The notes under the pieces: generated by a model
Database searches by the model: none
What the model was told of the DNA's origin: nothing
What the model saw: the letters and a program-made list of their open reading frames with translations, nothing else
Shown here: positions 15,888 through 24,217 of the stretch, one piece after another
Numbering within the stretch: the first letter of the stretch is position 1
Layout of the letters: every line of letters starts with the position of its first letter
Origin: an uncultured Christensenella sp.
GTDB lineage: Bacteria > Bacillota > Clostridia > Christensenellales > UBA1242
Assembly (NCBI GenBank): GCA_905207515.1
Contig: CAJLLK010000004.1
Coordinates: forward strand, 1 to 38,335
Reading direction: 5' to 3'
Length of the DNA stretch: 38,335 nucleotides
Translations under genes and position numbers: made by a program

Positions 15888-18320
15888 TTACGATTTTGTT
15901 GAGTTAAACACAAGCTCATCGCCGTCAAGTTCAACTTCAATCGTTCCGTGGTCTGGGAGTTGCCCAAGCAAAATCTTTTCTGCAATTTTATCTTCAATTT
16001 CTTGCTCAATAAATCGCTTCAAAGGTCTTGCACCATAAATCAGGTTTGAACCTTTCGCCACAACAAAATCTATCGCCTTTTTGTCCACTTTCAACTTCAA
16101 ATTTTTGGCTGCAAGACGTTTGTTGATATTAGATATGAGAATGTCAGCAATTTTGACCAAATCTTGTTTAGAAAGTGTGTCGAAAATGCAGATAACATCA
16201 ATTCTGTTGATAAGTTCTGGCTTAAACTTCTTCTTCAATGCGTCCATATAGATGTCACGCTCGTTGATTTTTTCGTTGTTTTCTGAGCCAAAACCAAGTT
16301 GACGTTGTTGACGAATTTCGTTTGCGCCAATGTTGCTTGTCATGATGATGATGGTGTTTTTAAAGCTTACCGTGCGACCTTTGCCGTCCGTCAAACGCCC
16401 ATCGTCAAGAATTTGAAGCAATGCATTCAAAACTTCTGGATGAGCCTTCTCAATTTCGTCAAAAAGCACAACGCTGTAAGGTTTTCTTCTGACTTGTTCG
16501 GTCAGCTGACCACCTTCGTCGAAACCAACATAGCCTGGAGGCGCGCCAATCAGTTTGGAAACTGTGTGACTTTCCATATATTCGCTCATGTCAATTCGAA
16601 TAATGTTATTTTCGTTGTCAAACATGGCTTCAGCAATCGCCTTTGAAAGCTCGGTTTTGCCGACACCTGTCGGGCCCATAAACAAGAACGAGCCAATTGG
16701 ACGTTTGCTGTCTTGCAAACCAACTCTCGCTCTTCTTATTGCCTTTGCAACGGCGTTTATCGCTTCATCTTGACCGACAACGCGTTTGTGTAAAATTTCT
16801 TCCAAATGAACAAGTTTTTCTTTCTCGCCTTCGGTGAGTTTTGTGACAGGAATTCCCGTCCACTTCGAAACAACTTCGGCAATTTCATTTGCGCCAATCT
16901 GCTTGCTGCCACTCTTTTTGATGATGGTTGCATTTTGCGTTTTGAGTTCGTTTTCAAGATTGATGATTTCAGATTGCAATTTTGCCGCTTTTTCATAGTT
17001 TCTCTGAAGCGATGCTTCATCTCGGCTGGCTGAGAGTGTTTTGATTTTTTCTTCCAAATCTCTGACCTTTTGCGGCTTGATGGTGTAGTTCACTTTTGCA
17101 CGCGAGCAAGCTTCGTCAATAAGATCAATTGCCTTGTCTGGCAAGCTTCTGTCGGTTATATATCTGTCAGACAAATTTGCTGCGGCTTCAATCGCTTCGT
17201 TTGTGATGATAATCTTGTGAAAAGCTTCATAGGTGTCTTTCAAACCTTTCAAAATTTCGATTGTTTGCTCAACTGTTGGCGGATTGACCATAACAGGCTG
17301 GAAACGACGTTCCAGCGCCTTATCTTTTTCAATATATTTTCTATATTCGTCCGTTGTGGTGGCGCCAATCGTTTGAAGTTCGCCACGCGCAAGATAAGGT
17401 TTCAACATGTCAGACGGGCTGGTTTCGCCCTTTTCACTGCCAGCCTGAGCAAGTGTGTGGATTTCGTCGATGAAAACAATGATGTTTCCGTCTTGAATGA
17501 TTGTTTCAATGGCGTCTTTCAGCTTTTCTTCCATTTGACCACGATATTTTGTGCCAGCCATAAGTCCGCCGATTTCAAGTGCATAAATTGTCTTGTCTTT
17601 AAGTTCTTCAGGAACATCTCCGCTGGCGATAGCTTGAGCCAGACCTTCAACAACGGCAGTCTTTCCGACGCCTGCTTCGCCAATCAAAACAGGGTTGTTT
17701 TTGGTCTTTCGGCAAAGAATTTCAATCACTCTCTGAATTTCTTCTTCTCTGCCAATGACAGGGTCAAGTTTGTGTTGGCGCGCTTTCAAAGTTATGTCGC
17801 TGCCCATGTCAAGCAACTTTTCTGGCAGCGTGCTGCCCGCTTGACTGGAATTTTCTTCATTTTTCTTGTTTTCTCTGCCCGAAATTTGCAAAGAAGCCAT
17901 AAGTTTTGTTCTCATTTCGTCAAGATTAACGTTAAAAAGATTTTCCATAATTTTTGCTGCATAACAGCTCTTGTTGGAAATGATTGCCAAAAGCAAATGT
18001 TCTGTTCCGATGAAAGAATGCCCCATGTCCATGGCAATTTGTTGGGCAATTTGAAACAACTCTTTTGTTCTTGGTGTAAGTTCCACACTGCCAAACAACG
18101 AAACGCCATTTGCGGATTCTTCAAAAAGTTCAAACAACGCATTTTCAGTCACGCCAAACGACGCCAAAATTTGCGATGCAGTGCATTCAGAAACGCTGGC
18201 AAGCCCATAAAGAATATGTTCTGTGCCGACCAAATTGCTGCCAAAACGCAGAGCAATTTTGCTGCCGTTTTTTATGACTTTTTCGATGCTGTCTGAAAAT
18301 AAACCATTATTTAAAGCCAT
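15888..18320 (-). CDS. clpC: AAA+ unfoldase ClpC
   Basis: Unfolds proteins, including arginine-phosphorylated ones, and feeds them to ClpP. From the ATG at 18320 (AAAGGAGAT upstream) it has 810 residues: two N-terminal Clp repeats (to about 145), D1 with Walker A GEAGVGKT near 210 and Walker B VFIDEIHT, a middle domain with a UVR-like segment (RNYEKAAKLQSEI) as in ClpC, D2 with GPTGVGKTELSKA near 547 and VVLFDEIEKAHPE, and the ClpP-docking loop LGFG. A 13-codon upstream extension precedes the ribosome site and is rejected. It lies 60 bases after mcsB with a possible promoter between. No clpP is in the window, and I see no clean CtsR operator. Confidence 0.96.
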   Translation of the reverse strand: MALNNGLFSDSIEKVIKNGSKIALRFGSNLVGTEHILYGLASVSECTASQILASFGVTENALFELFEESANGVSLFGSVELTPRTKELFQIAQQIAMDMGHSFIGTEHLLLAIISNKSCYAAKIMENLFNVNLDEMRTKLMASLQISGRENKKNEENSSQAGSTLPEKLLDMGSDITLKARQHKLDPVIGREEEIQRVIEILCRKTKNNPVLIGEAGVGKTAVVEGLAQAIASGDVPEELKDKTIYALEIGGLMAGTKYRGQMEEKLKDAIETIIQDGNIIVFIDEIHTLAQAGSEKGETSPSDMLKPYLARGELQTIGATTTDEYRKYIEKDKALERRFQPVMVNPPTVEQTIEILKGLKDTYEAFHKIIITNEAIEAAANLSDRYITDRSLPDKAIDLIDEACSRAKVNYTIKPQKVRDLEEKIKTLSASRDEASLQRNYEKAAKLQSEIINLENELKTQNATIIKKSGSKQIGANEIAEVVSKWTGIPVTKLTEGEKEKLVHLEEILHKRVVGQDEAINAVAKAIRRARVGLQDSKRPIGSFLFMGPTGVGKTELSKAIAEAMFDNENNIIRIDMSEYMESHTVSKLIGAPPGYVGFDEGGQLTEQVRRKPYSVVLFDEIEKAHPEVLNALLQILDDGRLTDGKGRTVSFKNTIIIMTSNIGANEIRQQRQLGFGSENNEKINERDIYMDALKKKFKPELINRIDVICIFDTLSKQDLVKIADILISNINKRLAAKNLKLKVDKKAIDFVVAKGSNLIYGARPLKRFIEQEIEDKIAEKILLGQLPDHGTIEVELDGDELVFNSTKS

Positions 18321-18342
18321 ATAAAATCTCCTTTTCTTTAGA

Positions 18343-18372
18343 ATTATTCCCTTATTCAAATAAATAAGTCAA
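18343..18372 (-). promoter_or_regulatory. Candidate promoter of clpC
   Basis: Minus strand TTGACT, 18 bases, AATAAT (or GAATAA at 17), between mcsB and clpC, about 22 bases before the clpC start and upstream of its AAAGGAGAT. Confidence 0.4.
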
Positions 18373-18380
18373 AAATAAAA

Positions 18381-19388
18381 TCACCTTGAAACAAGCTCCT
18401 TTATTTTCCTATTAATATACTCTCTCCTTGCCCGTTCTTCCTTTAAATTTCCAAAAGAATTTTCAATTTCTTTCAAATTTGCGCTTGCCCCTTCAACTGA
18501 CAACCTTTCAAAACTTTTGTGGTCAGAAATCTTCAAAAAACCAAGCGCATCGCCAAATCTGACAAGCGAAAGAAGTTCGATCATCTCTTTTTCTTCAAGA
18601 ACATAACACTCTTTCAGCGTGCCAAAAGCTCGATAAATTTCGTCGACAAGCTCGTCGTGATTGCTCGCCAAAATGTCTTCTCTTGCAGAAAGTTCCATTT
18701 GGCAGATGTCGTAAACATATTCAGAAACGCCGTCAATGATTTCCACTTCGCTTAAACCGAGAGAATTTTGATTGGAAATTTGATAAAAGCTGCCAAAATT
18801 TTTGCTCCCTTCGCCGTAAAGCCCACGCAAAGTGAAACCTTGCTGTCTGGCTTCTTTTTTGATAAGTTCGATGTCTTTGTTTCGTTCAAGTGCCGGCAGA
18901 AAAAGCATGACAGACGCACGCATTCCCGTGCCAAGGTTGGAAGGGCTTGAAGTGATGTAGCCATAATCTTTTGAATATGCCACATCTATCTCTGACAAAA
19001 TCAAGTCGTCAAGTTGTTTGATTTCGCGATAAGGTTTGTAAAGATTAAAGCCCGACACAAGGCACTGCTCGCGAATGTGGTCTTCTTCGTTTATCATCAC
19101 AACAAAATGCTCATCGTCGCTTATGGCAACTGCCGAAATGTCTTTGTTTTCGATGAGTTCTTTGCTGATAAGATGTCGCTCGAGCAGAGCGTTGCACTCG
19201 TTTAGCGAGAGTTTTTTGAGCCTGATAAAATCAAATCCACCAAATTTGTCCAAAATTTTTTGAAGAGAATTAATGATAAAAACTGCGTCAGAAGTCTCAC
19301 GCAGTTTCGTGAAAAAATTGAAGCCAGAAATGTTTCGGGCAAGTCTAATTCTTGAAGAAATGGCAATATTTTCAAAATTTTCGTTCAT
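18381..19388 (-). CDS. mcsB: Protein arginine kinase McsB
   Basis: Phosphorylates arginines on proteins to tag them for ClpC-ClpP (known for McsB). The phosphagen-kinase-like catalytic signatures are present: SSRIRLARN near the N-terminus, NEEDHIREQ, YITSSPSNLGTGMRASVM and LYGEGSKNFGSFYQISNQ. From the ATG at 19388 it has 335 residues. The frame continues to a TTG at 19439 that touches the mini-mcsA stop, but that extension is hydrophobic and unlike McsB N-termini. No Shine-Dalgarno precedes the ATG; a very good promoter places the transcript start within about 4 bases of it. It lies directly after the McsA-like gene and before clpC, the conserved order. Confidence 0.93.
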   Translation of the reverse strand: MNENFENIAISSRIRLARNISGFNFFTKLRETSDAVFIINSLQKILDKFGGFDFIRLKKLSLNECNALLERHLISKELIENKDISAVAISDDEHFVVMINEEDHIREQCLVSGFNLYKPYREIKQLDDLILSEIDVAYSKDYGYITSSPSNLGTGMRASVMLFLPALERNKDIELIKKEARQQGFTLRGLYGEGSKNFGSFYQISNQNSLGLSEVEIIDGVSEYVYDICQMELSAREDILASNHDELVDEIYRAFGTLKECYVLEEKEMIELLSLVRFGDALGFLKISDHKSFERLSVEGASANLKEIENSFGNLKEERARREYINRKIKELVSR

Positions 19389-19398
19389 ATTCAAAACA

Positions 19399-19427
19399 AT
19401 TATAACAACTTGAAAAATTTTTGGCAA
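19399..19427 (-). promoter_or_regulatory. Promoter of mcsB (near-leaderless)
   Basis: Minus strand TTGCCA, exactly 17 bases, TATAAT preceded by TGT (extended -10), then 10 bases to the mcsB ATG without any Shine-Dalgarno. Confidence 0.6.
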
Positions 19428-19435
19428 ACATTCTT

Positions 19436-19591
19436 TCAATTTTCAACCGTTTTGTGTCTTTTGCCTTGAAACATTTTGTCAACCGCCTGCTTAACTGTCG
19501 GAAGTTCGTAACACTTTTCACAGCCCACAAAGCCTGTTTCCAAAATTTCTTGCACGCTTGTGCCGCATTTTGGGCAAATCTCATTGTTCAT
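19436..19591 (-). CDS. Minimal McsA-like zinc-ribbon protein (51 aa)
   Basis: Only 51 residues, yet it carries the treble of marks of the McsA central zinc module: CPKC at 6-9, GCEKCY at 23-28, and a basic end with GKRHKTVE. In full-length McsA this segment (C..CG.....E....G..GC..CY) sits between an N-terminal zinc finger and a UVR domain, both absent here. McsA activates the McsB arginine kinase, and mcsB is the next gene, 47 bases on, so a stripped-down activator is the natural reading. The ATG lies inside the end of tex (11-base overlap), so it depends on coupling to tex; AAAAAG is the only purine run upstream. It could instead be an mcsA remnant, but the frame is clean and all four cysteines are kept. 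Confidence 0.75.
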   Translation of the reverse strand: MNNEICPKCGTSVQEILETGFVGCEKCYELPTVKQAVDKMFQGKRHKTVEN

Positions 19592-21737
19592 CTTTTTCAA
19601 TTCCCTTCATTGTGAGAGAAATTCTCTTTTTTGGCAAATCGACAGCCAAAACTTTGACATCAACAACGTCGCCCACCTTGACAACGTCAGACGGATGTTT
19701 GACATAGCCGTCAGAAAGTTGAGAGATATGCACAAGACCGTCTTGATGCACGCCGATGTCGACAAAAGCACCAAAGTCAACAACATTTCTGACAACGCCG
19801 CGGAATGTCATGCCTTCTTTCAAATCTTCCATGTGAATGACATCACTTCGAAGGATTGGTTTTGGCATGGTTTCACGAATGTCACGACCAGGTTTGAGAA
19901 GTTCGTTTGTGATGTCTTCAAGTGTTGGAACGCCTACGCCACATTCTTCAGCAACTTTCTTTTCGCCTTTCTGTTCAATCATCTTTGGCAGAAGCACAAG
20001 GTTGTTGTTTTTGACGTCATTTTCAGTCAAGTTGAAAATGCCAAGAAGTTTTCTTGTTGCGTCATAACTTTCAGGATGCACAGCGGTGTTGTCCAAAACA
20101 TTTTCGCCGCCAACAACACGCAAGAAACCTGCGCACTGTTCATATGCCTTTGGTCCAAGTTTTGAAACGGACAAAAGTTCTTCTCTCTTCTTAAAGCCTT
20201 TCATTTTGGTTCGATAATCGACAATGTTTTTGGCAATAGACATGTTCAGCCCAGAAACATAAGACAAAAGGCTTGGCGATGCGGTGTTCAAATCGACACC
20301 AACACTGTTTACGCAATCTTCAACCACACCTGTCAAAACTTCAGTCAAACGATTTTGTGGCATGTCGTGTTGATATTGACCAACGCCGATTGATTTGACA
20401 TCAATTTTGATAAGTTCAGCCAGCGGGTCTTGAAGTCTTCTTGCGATAGACACTGCACTTCGCAGGTTTACATCATAGTCTGGGAATTCTTCCGCCGCAA
20501 GCTTTGAAGCAGAATAAACCGAAGCCCCCGCTTCGCTGACAACAGCATAGCTGACAGGTCGATTGACGTGTTTGATGAGTTCTGCGACAAAAATTTCGCT
20601 CTCTTTTGAAGCGGTTCCGTTTCCGATTGCGATGATGTCGACCTTGTTTTTTTCAATCATGGCTTTAAGTTTTTCCATGGCTTCTTCCGTTTTGGAACGC
20701 GGTGGAGTTGGATAAACAACTGTGGTGTCCAAAACCGAACCGTTTTTGTCAATCACCGCAATTTTGCAGCCATTGTGATAACCTGGGTCAAAGCCCATGA
20801 TGATGTTGTTTTTCAGTGGCGCTTCCATCAAAAGTGGCTTCAAATTGACCTCAAACATTTTGATAGCTTGCTCGTCAGCCATGTCGGTCAAGTTGTTTCG
20901 ACATTCTCTTTCAAGCGACGGGAACAAAAGTCGGTCATATGCGTCGCGAATAACTTCGTCCATAAGCTCATTGGTGTCTGCGTTGTCTTTTTTGAAATAT
21001 CTTTCAATCACAGGAATGGTCAATTTTTCGTCAATCGTGATGTCAACTTTCAAGCATTTTTCTTTTTCCCCACGATTGATTGCCAAAATTCTGTGGCTTG
21101 GCAAAGTTTTCACTTCTTGCTTGAAGTTTGCGTAAGTTTCATAAGTCAAATTGTTTTCATTTTCAAGCAAGACGCAGTTTATGAACGCTTTGTTTGCGAT
21201 GATTTCACGAAGTTCTTTTCGAAGTTCTGCATTGTCAGAAATTCTTTCGGCAACAATATCTTTTGCGCCAGCAATCGCTTCTTCAACAGTCGGAACTTCT
21301 TCTGTGATAAATTTTTCCGCTTCTTCCAAAATTTTGTTGTCTTTTGACTGAGCCTGCAAGATGTCAGCAAGTGGTTCCAGCCCTTTTGCAATGGCGACAG
21401 ACGCTCTTGTTTTTCTCTTTGGCTTGTAAGGTCTGTAAATGTCTTCCACTTCGGTCAGCGTCATTGCTTCTTCAAGTGCTTTGGCAAGTTCGTCAGTCCA
21501 TTTGCCTTGTTCTGTGATAACCTTTTGCACTTTGGTCTTTTCGTCTTCCAAATTTCTCAAATATTTCAATCTGTCAGCAAAATTTCTGAGCACTTGGTCG
21601 TCGCAAGAACCATGCATTTCTTTTCTATATCGCGCAATAAACGGAATGGTGTTCCCTTCGTCAATAAGTTCGATAATGTTGTGTGTGTAGTCATTTATAA
21701 GCCCAAATTCACTTGAAAGTCTTTCTTCAATTGTCAT
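19581..21737 (-). CDS. tex: Tex family RNA-binding transcription accessory protein
   Basis: A 718-residue protein with the full Tex order: N-terminal Tex domain (IPFIARYRKEMHG, YRPYKPKRKTRA), YqgF/RNase H-like domain from about 305 (IIMGFDPGYHNGCKIAV), helix-hairpin-helix region at about 475-535 (VDLNTASPSLLSYVSGL) and a C-terminal S1 RNA-binding domain at about 635-712 (GVVRNVVDFGAFVDIGV). Tex binds nucleic acid and affects transcription; its exact role is unsettled. The ATG at 21737 lies within the last 11 bases of the upstream gene, with AAGGAG from that gene's coding sequence 10 bases before it, so the two are coupled. Its own end overlaps the mini-McsA start. Confidence 0.95.
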   Translation of the reverse strand: MTIEERLSSEFGLINDYTHNIIELIDEGNTIPFIARYRKEMHGSCDDQVLRNFADRLKYLRNLEDEKTKVQKVITEQGKWTDELAKALEEAMTLTEVEDIYRPYKPKRKTRASVAIAKGLEPLADILQAQSKDNKILEEAEKFITEEVPTVEEAIAGAKDIVAERISDNAELRKELREIIANKAFINCVLLENENNLTYETYANFKQEVKTLPSHRILAINRGEKEKCLKVDITIDEKLTIPVIERYFKKDNADTNELMDEVIRDAYDRLLFPSLERECRNNLTDMADEQAIKMFEVNLKPLLMEAPLKNNIIMGFDPGYHNGCKIAVIDKNGSVLDTTVVYPTPPRSKTEEAMEKLKAMIEKNKVDIIAIGNGTASKESEIFVAELIKHVNRPVSYAVVSEAGASVYSASKLAAEEFPDYDVNLRSAVSIARRLQDPLAELIKIDVKSIGVGQYQHDMPQNRLTEVLTGVVEDCVNSVGVDLNTASPSLLSYVSGLNMSIAKNIVDYRTKMKGFKKREELLSVSKLGPKAYEQCAGFLRVVGGENVLDNTAVHPESYDATRKLLGIFNLTENDVKNNNLVLLPKMIEQKGEKKVAEECGVGVPTLEDITNELLKPGRDIRETMPKPILRSDVIHMEDLKEGMTFRGVVRNVVDFGAFVDIGVHQDGLVHISQLSDGYVKHPSDVVKVGDVVDVKVLAVDLPKKRISLTMKGIEKDEQ

Positions 21738-22911
21738 TTTTTATTCTCCTTGTAATCTTTCTCAAAATTTTTTTCTCTTCATCAAAATCAATCGGTCTTT
21801 TCCCCTGAAACGCCCCGTTTTTCTGAACGATTTTGCCTTGCATAACGCACATCAAGACGTCTTTTTTTGATTTTTCCCAGACCAGCGTCTTGAAAACGTC
21901 GTCATAAAGAGTCACTTCTCGTTTGACAACGATGAAATCAGCATAATCTCCAACTTGCAGTTTTTGCAATTTCATGCCCGCCGCAACGCTTCCGTCTGTT
22001 GTCGCCATTTTAAACACGTCTTTTTCTGATAGCACGCTCTTATCTTCAAACATGCTCCAAGTGTTTGTCAAGAGCTGTCGCATATAGCCAAAAAAGTCAA
22101 CTTCAAACGCTGAGCCACTGCCAATGCCCATTGTCAAGCCCAGATTTTTGAACATCGCCAAATTGAGCGGTCTTCTGCCCATTTTGGCATCGGCATAAGG
22201 CGTGGTAATAAACCGACAATCATAGTTTTTCAAAAGCTCAAGTTCGTCTTTTTCAAGACAATTTGCTCCGACAATTGTTGGTTTGTCTTCAAGCAAGCCA
22301 AAATCTTCCAAAACCTCGCTCACAGGCTTGTGATAAAGCTTGTCAATTGTGCCAAGTTCTTCCAAACTTCGCCCGATTTCTATGAAAAGCCTGATTTTTT
22401 CTTTGTGCGCTTTGAGCGAAATTTCTTCCAGCTCACTTTCGCTGAAATCTTGCAAATTTTTTAAATAAAGTCTTTTCAACTTGAAAAGTGGCCACATCTT
22501 CGTTTCGTTAACTTGCAAAGCCCCTGCCAAAGCACTTTTCATGTCAAAAAGGCCAGACAAAAAGTCAAAAGGTTTTTCCAAGTTGTAATTGTTTGGATAA
22601 AGTTGAGCAAAAGTGTTGTTTTGTTTTGCAAGTTCTTCCAGCGGAACAAGTTCCAAGCCATATGTGTTTTCAAGTGCTTCTTCGCAATCACTGAAGGCGT
22701 TCACAAAAGACGGCAAAACAAAATTTTCATCAAGGTCGACGACTTCTCCGTCGAAATCTTCAATCGAATCTTCCGTTATTTCAACTATTTTTTTGTTTTC
22801 AACAACAATGTCGCAACTTTTCAGCTCGCCTGTTTCCAAATCGACCAAAGACGCTGATTTGAAAAGTTGTTTCTTTCTGAAAGGAATGATATTGTCGAAT
22901 TCTATCTGCAT
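21727..22911 (-). CDS. Amidohydrolase-fold protein lacking metal ligands (pseudoenzyme)
   Basis: The 394-residue protein follows the amidohydrolase/chlorohydrolase layout: a small beta-sandwich (residues 15-65, with DIVVENKKIVEI), a TIM-barrel opening at VLPSFVNAF, a DEELLKN-type helix and a C-terminal sandwich with VGDYADFIVVKRE. The catalytic marks are gone. The HxH of the VNAHTH motif is F73/D75 (VNAFSD); the HxxxE His position is F176 (LFIEIG); the AHC His is Asn217 (GANCLE); and the GTD Asp is replaced in GIGSGSA (262-268). It should not bind a catalytic metal. AGGAGAT precedes the ATG, and its end overlaps tex. A binding or regulatory role coupled to tex is inference. Confidence 0.85.
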   Translation of the reverse strand: MQIEFDNIIPFRKKQLFKSASLVDLETGELKSCDIVVENKKIVEITEDSIEDFDGEVVDLDENFVLPSFVNAFSDCEEALENTYGLELVPLEELAKQNNTFAQLYPNNYNLEKPFDFLSGLFDMKSALAGALQVNETKMWPLFKLKRLYLKNLQDFSESELEEISLKAHKEKIRLFIEIGRSLEELGTIDKLYHKPVSEVLEDFGLLEDKPTIVGANCLEKDELELLKNYDCRFITTPYADAKMGRRPLNLAMFKNLGLTMGIGSGSAFEVDFFGYMRQLLTNTWSMFEDKSVLSEKDVFKMATTDGSVAAGMKLQKLQVGDYADFIVVKREVTLYDDVFKTLVWEKSKKDVLMCVMQGKIVQKNGAFQGKRPIDFDEEKKILRKITRRIKNDN

Positions 22912-22946
22912 AAAATCTCCTAAAAAATCGAATTCTAAACATAGAC

Positions 22947-22975
22947 ATTATAACAAAAAGGGACAAAAAAGGCAA
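22947..22975 (-). promoter_or_regulatory. Promoter of the amidohydrolase-like/tex operon
   Basis: Minus strand TTGCCT, 17 bases, TATAAT preceded by TGT. The -35 box directly abuts the first base of the divergent dinB start codon, so the two promoters and the dinB ribosome site share one 64-base interval. Confidence 0.6.
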
Positions 22976-24187
22976 ATGAAAAGAAAGACAATTTTGCATT
23001 CTGATGTCAACAATTTTTTTGCTTCGGTGGAATGTGTGACAAATCCAAAGCTCTTCGGCAAGCCCGTCGCCGTGACAGGAAACCCAAAGAAGCGAACAGG
23101 GATAATTTTGGCGAAGAATGAAATTGCAAAAAAATTTGGTGTCAAAACAGGCGAAGCAATCTGGCAAGCTCAACAAAAATGCCCCGACCTTGTGACCGTC
23201 GGTCCACACTATGATGTCTATGAAAAAATTTCGAAGCAACTTCATGAGCTTTATCTTGAATATACCGATTTGGTGGAGCCACTGGGCTTGGACGAATGCT
23301 GGCTTGACGTCACGCCGTCGTTGAAATATCTCGGAAAAACCGGCAAACAAATCGCCGACGAAATACGAGAAAAAGTGAAAGAGAAGTTTGGTTTCACGGT
23401 TTCGGTCGGGGTTTCGTTTTCCAAGCTTTTTGCCAAACTTGGCAGCGACATGAAAAAACCAGACGCAACCACTGTGATACCTTATGAAAAATTTAAAGAG
23501 ATGACTTACGATTTGCCGCTCAACTCCATTGTTGGCATTGGCAGCAGACTTACGGCCAGATTTTCAAAAATGAACATCAACACAATTGGCGAATTTGTCA
23601 GTTTGAAAGAAAGTTTTGTCAAAGAAATCATGGGCAAAACTGGCGTGGAGCTTCATCAAAAATTGAAAGGTGAATTTGCAGAAGAAGTGGCGTGTTATTA
23701 TCATCTTGTTCCACCCAAAAGCATTGGCAACGGCACCACAACAATTTCTGACATCATTTCGAGAGATGACATAAAAAGTGTGGTCAGTTTTTTGAGTGAA
23801 AAAGTTTCCATCCGCATGGCAAATGGAAATTTTGAAGGCTCAACAATTTCTGTCACACTCAAAACAGCTGACTTTGAAAGATTTCATCATTCCAAAACCA
23901 TTTCGCCAATCAGAAGTCGCGAAGAAATCGTCGAGCAAATCATGAATTTGATTGACAGTTTTTGGAAATATGACCGTTATGTGCGCGCCGTGAGAGTGCG
24001 AGTTTCAAATTTGAAAAGCCTTGAAAGAGTTGAGCAACTTTCTTTTTTCAACGAAGAGACAAACAACCTGACAAAAAGCATTCAAATTGTCAAAGACAAA
24101 TATGGCGCCGACAAAATTCATGTGGCAAGCGACACAGTTTCGTTTATCAACCGAAAAAGCAAAAGTGAAGAAAGTTCGCAATATTAA
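22976..24187 (+). CDS. dinB: Y-family DNA polymerase IV
   Basis: Translesion polymerase of 403 residues. The N-terminus MKRKTILHSDVNNFFASVE has the first metal Asp and the DinB-type steric-gate position; the second acidic pair is in GLDECWLDV. The SVGVSFSKLFAKLGSDMKKP palm motif is present, then a helix-hairpin-helix (VGIGSRLTARF), a little-finger domain and a beta-clamp binding peptide QLSFF near residue 355. About 45 residues follow that peptide. The ATG at 22976 has only a close AAGG upstream. A longer in-frame reading up to 22613 runs through the antisense of the neighbouring gene and is rejected. It ends at a strong terminator. No LexA-type operator is recognisable in the short divergent interval. 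Confidence 0.95.
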   Translation: MKRKTILHSDVNNFFASVECVTNPKLFGKPVAVTGNPKKRTGIILAKNEIAKKFGVKTGEAIWQAQQKCPDLVTVGPHYDVYEKISKQLHELYLEYTDLVEPLGLDECWLDVTPSLKYLGKTGKQIADEIREKVKEKFGFTVSVGVSFSKLFAKLGSDMKKPDATTVIPYEKFKEMTYDLPLNSIVGIGSRLTARFSKMNINTIGEFVSLKESFVKEIMGKTGVELHQKLKGEFAEEVACYYHLVPPKSIGNGTTTISDIISRDDIKSVVSFLSEKVSIRMANGNFEGSTISVTLKTADFERFHHSKTISPIRSREEIVEQIMNLIDSFWKYDRYVRAVRVRVSNLKSLERVEQLSFFNEETNNLTKSIQIVKDKYGADKIHVASDTVSFINRKSKSEESSQY

Positions 24188-24217
24188 AAAAACTCCCGAA
24201 AAGGAGTTTTTGTTTTA
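24186..24217. terminator. Bidirectional terminator between dinB and secF
   Basis: A 9-bp stem (AAAAACTCC / GGAGTTTTT) with loop CGAAAA, followed by Ts on the plus strand and a run of Ts on the minus strand. It serves the convergent dinB and secF ends. Confidence 0.85.

Noticed and set aside
17070..18296. 408-codon plus-strand open frame opposite clpC
   Set aside because: Antisense to conserved ClpC; same Phe/Cys/Asn-rich composition expected from the reverse strand of A/G-rich codons.
18355..18374. Possible CtsR operator upstream of clpC (ATTCAAA ... AGTCAAA)
   Set aside because: The two heptads are imperfect and 6 bases apart, while CtsR sites use direct GGTCAAA repeats 3 bases apart; they also coincide with the -35 region by A/T composition.
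19389..19439. Longer McsB start at the TTG overlapping the mini-mcsA stop
   Set aside because: The added 17 residues are hydrophobic and unlike McsB, and they cover a near-consensus promoter.
20775..21347. 190-codon plus-strand frame opposite tex
   Set aside because: Shadow of tex, no start signals and no recognisable protein features.
22613..22975. 121-codon N-terminal extension of dinB
   Set aside because: It lies antisense to the amidohydrolase-like gene and across its promoter; DinB proteins begin at the MKRKTILHSD segment.
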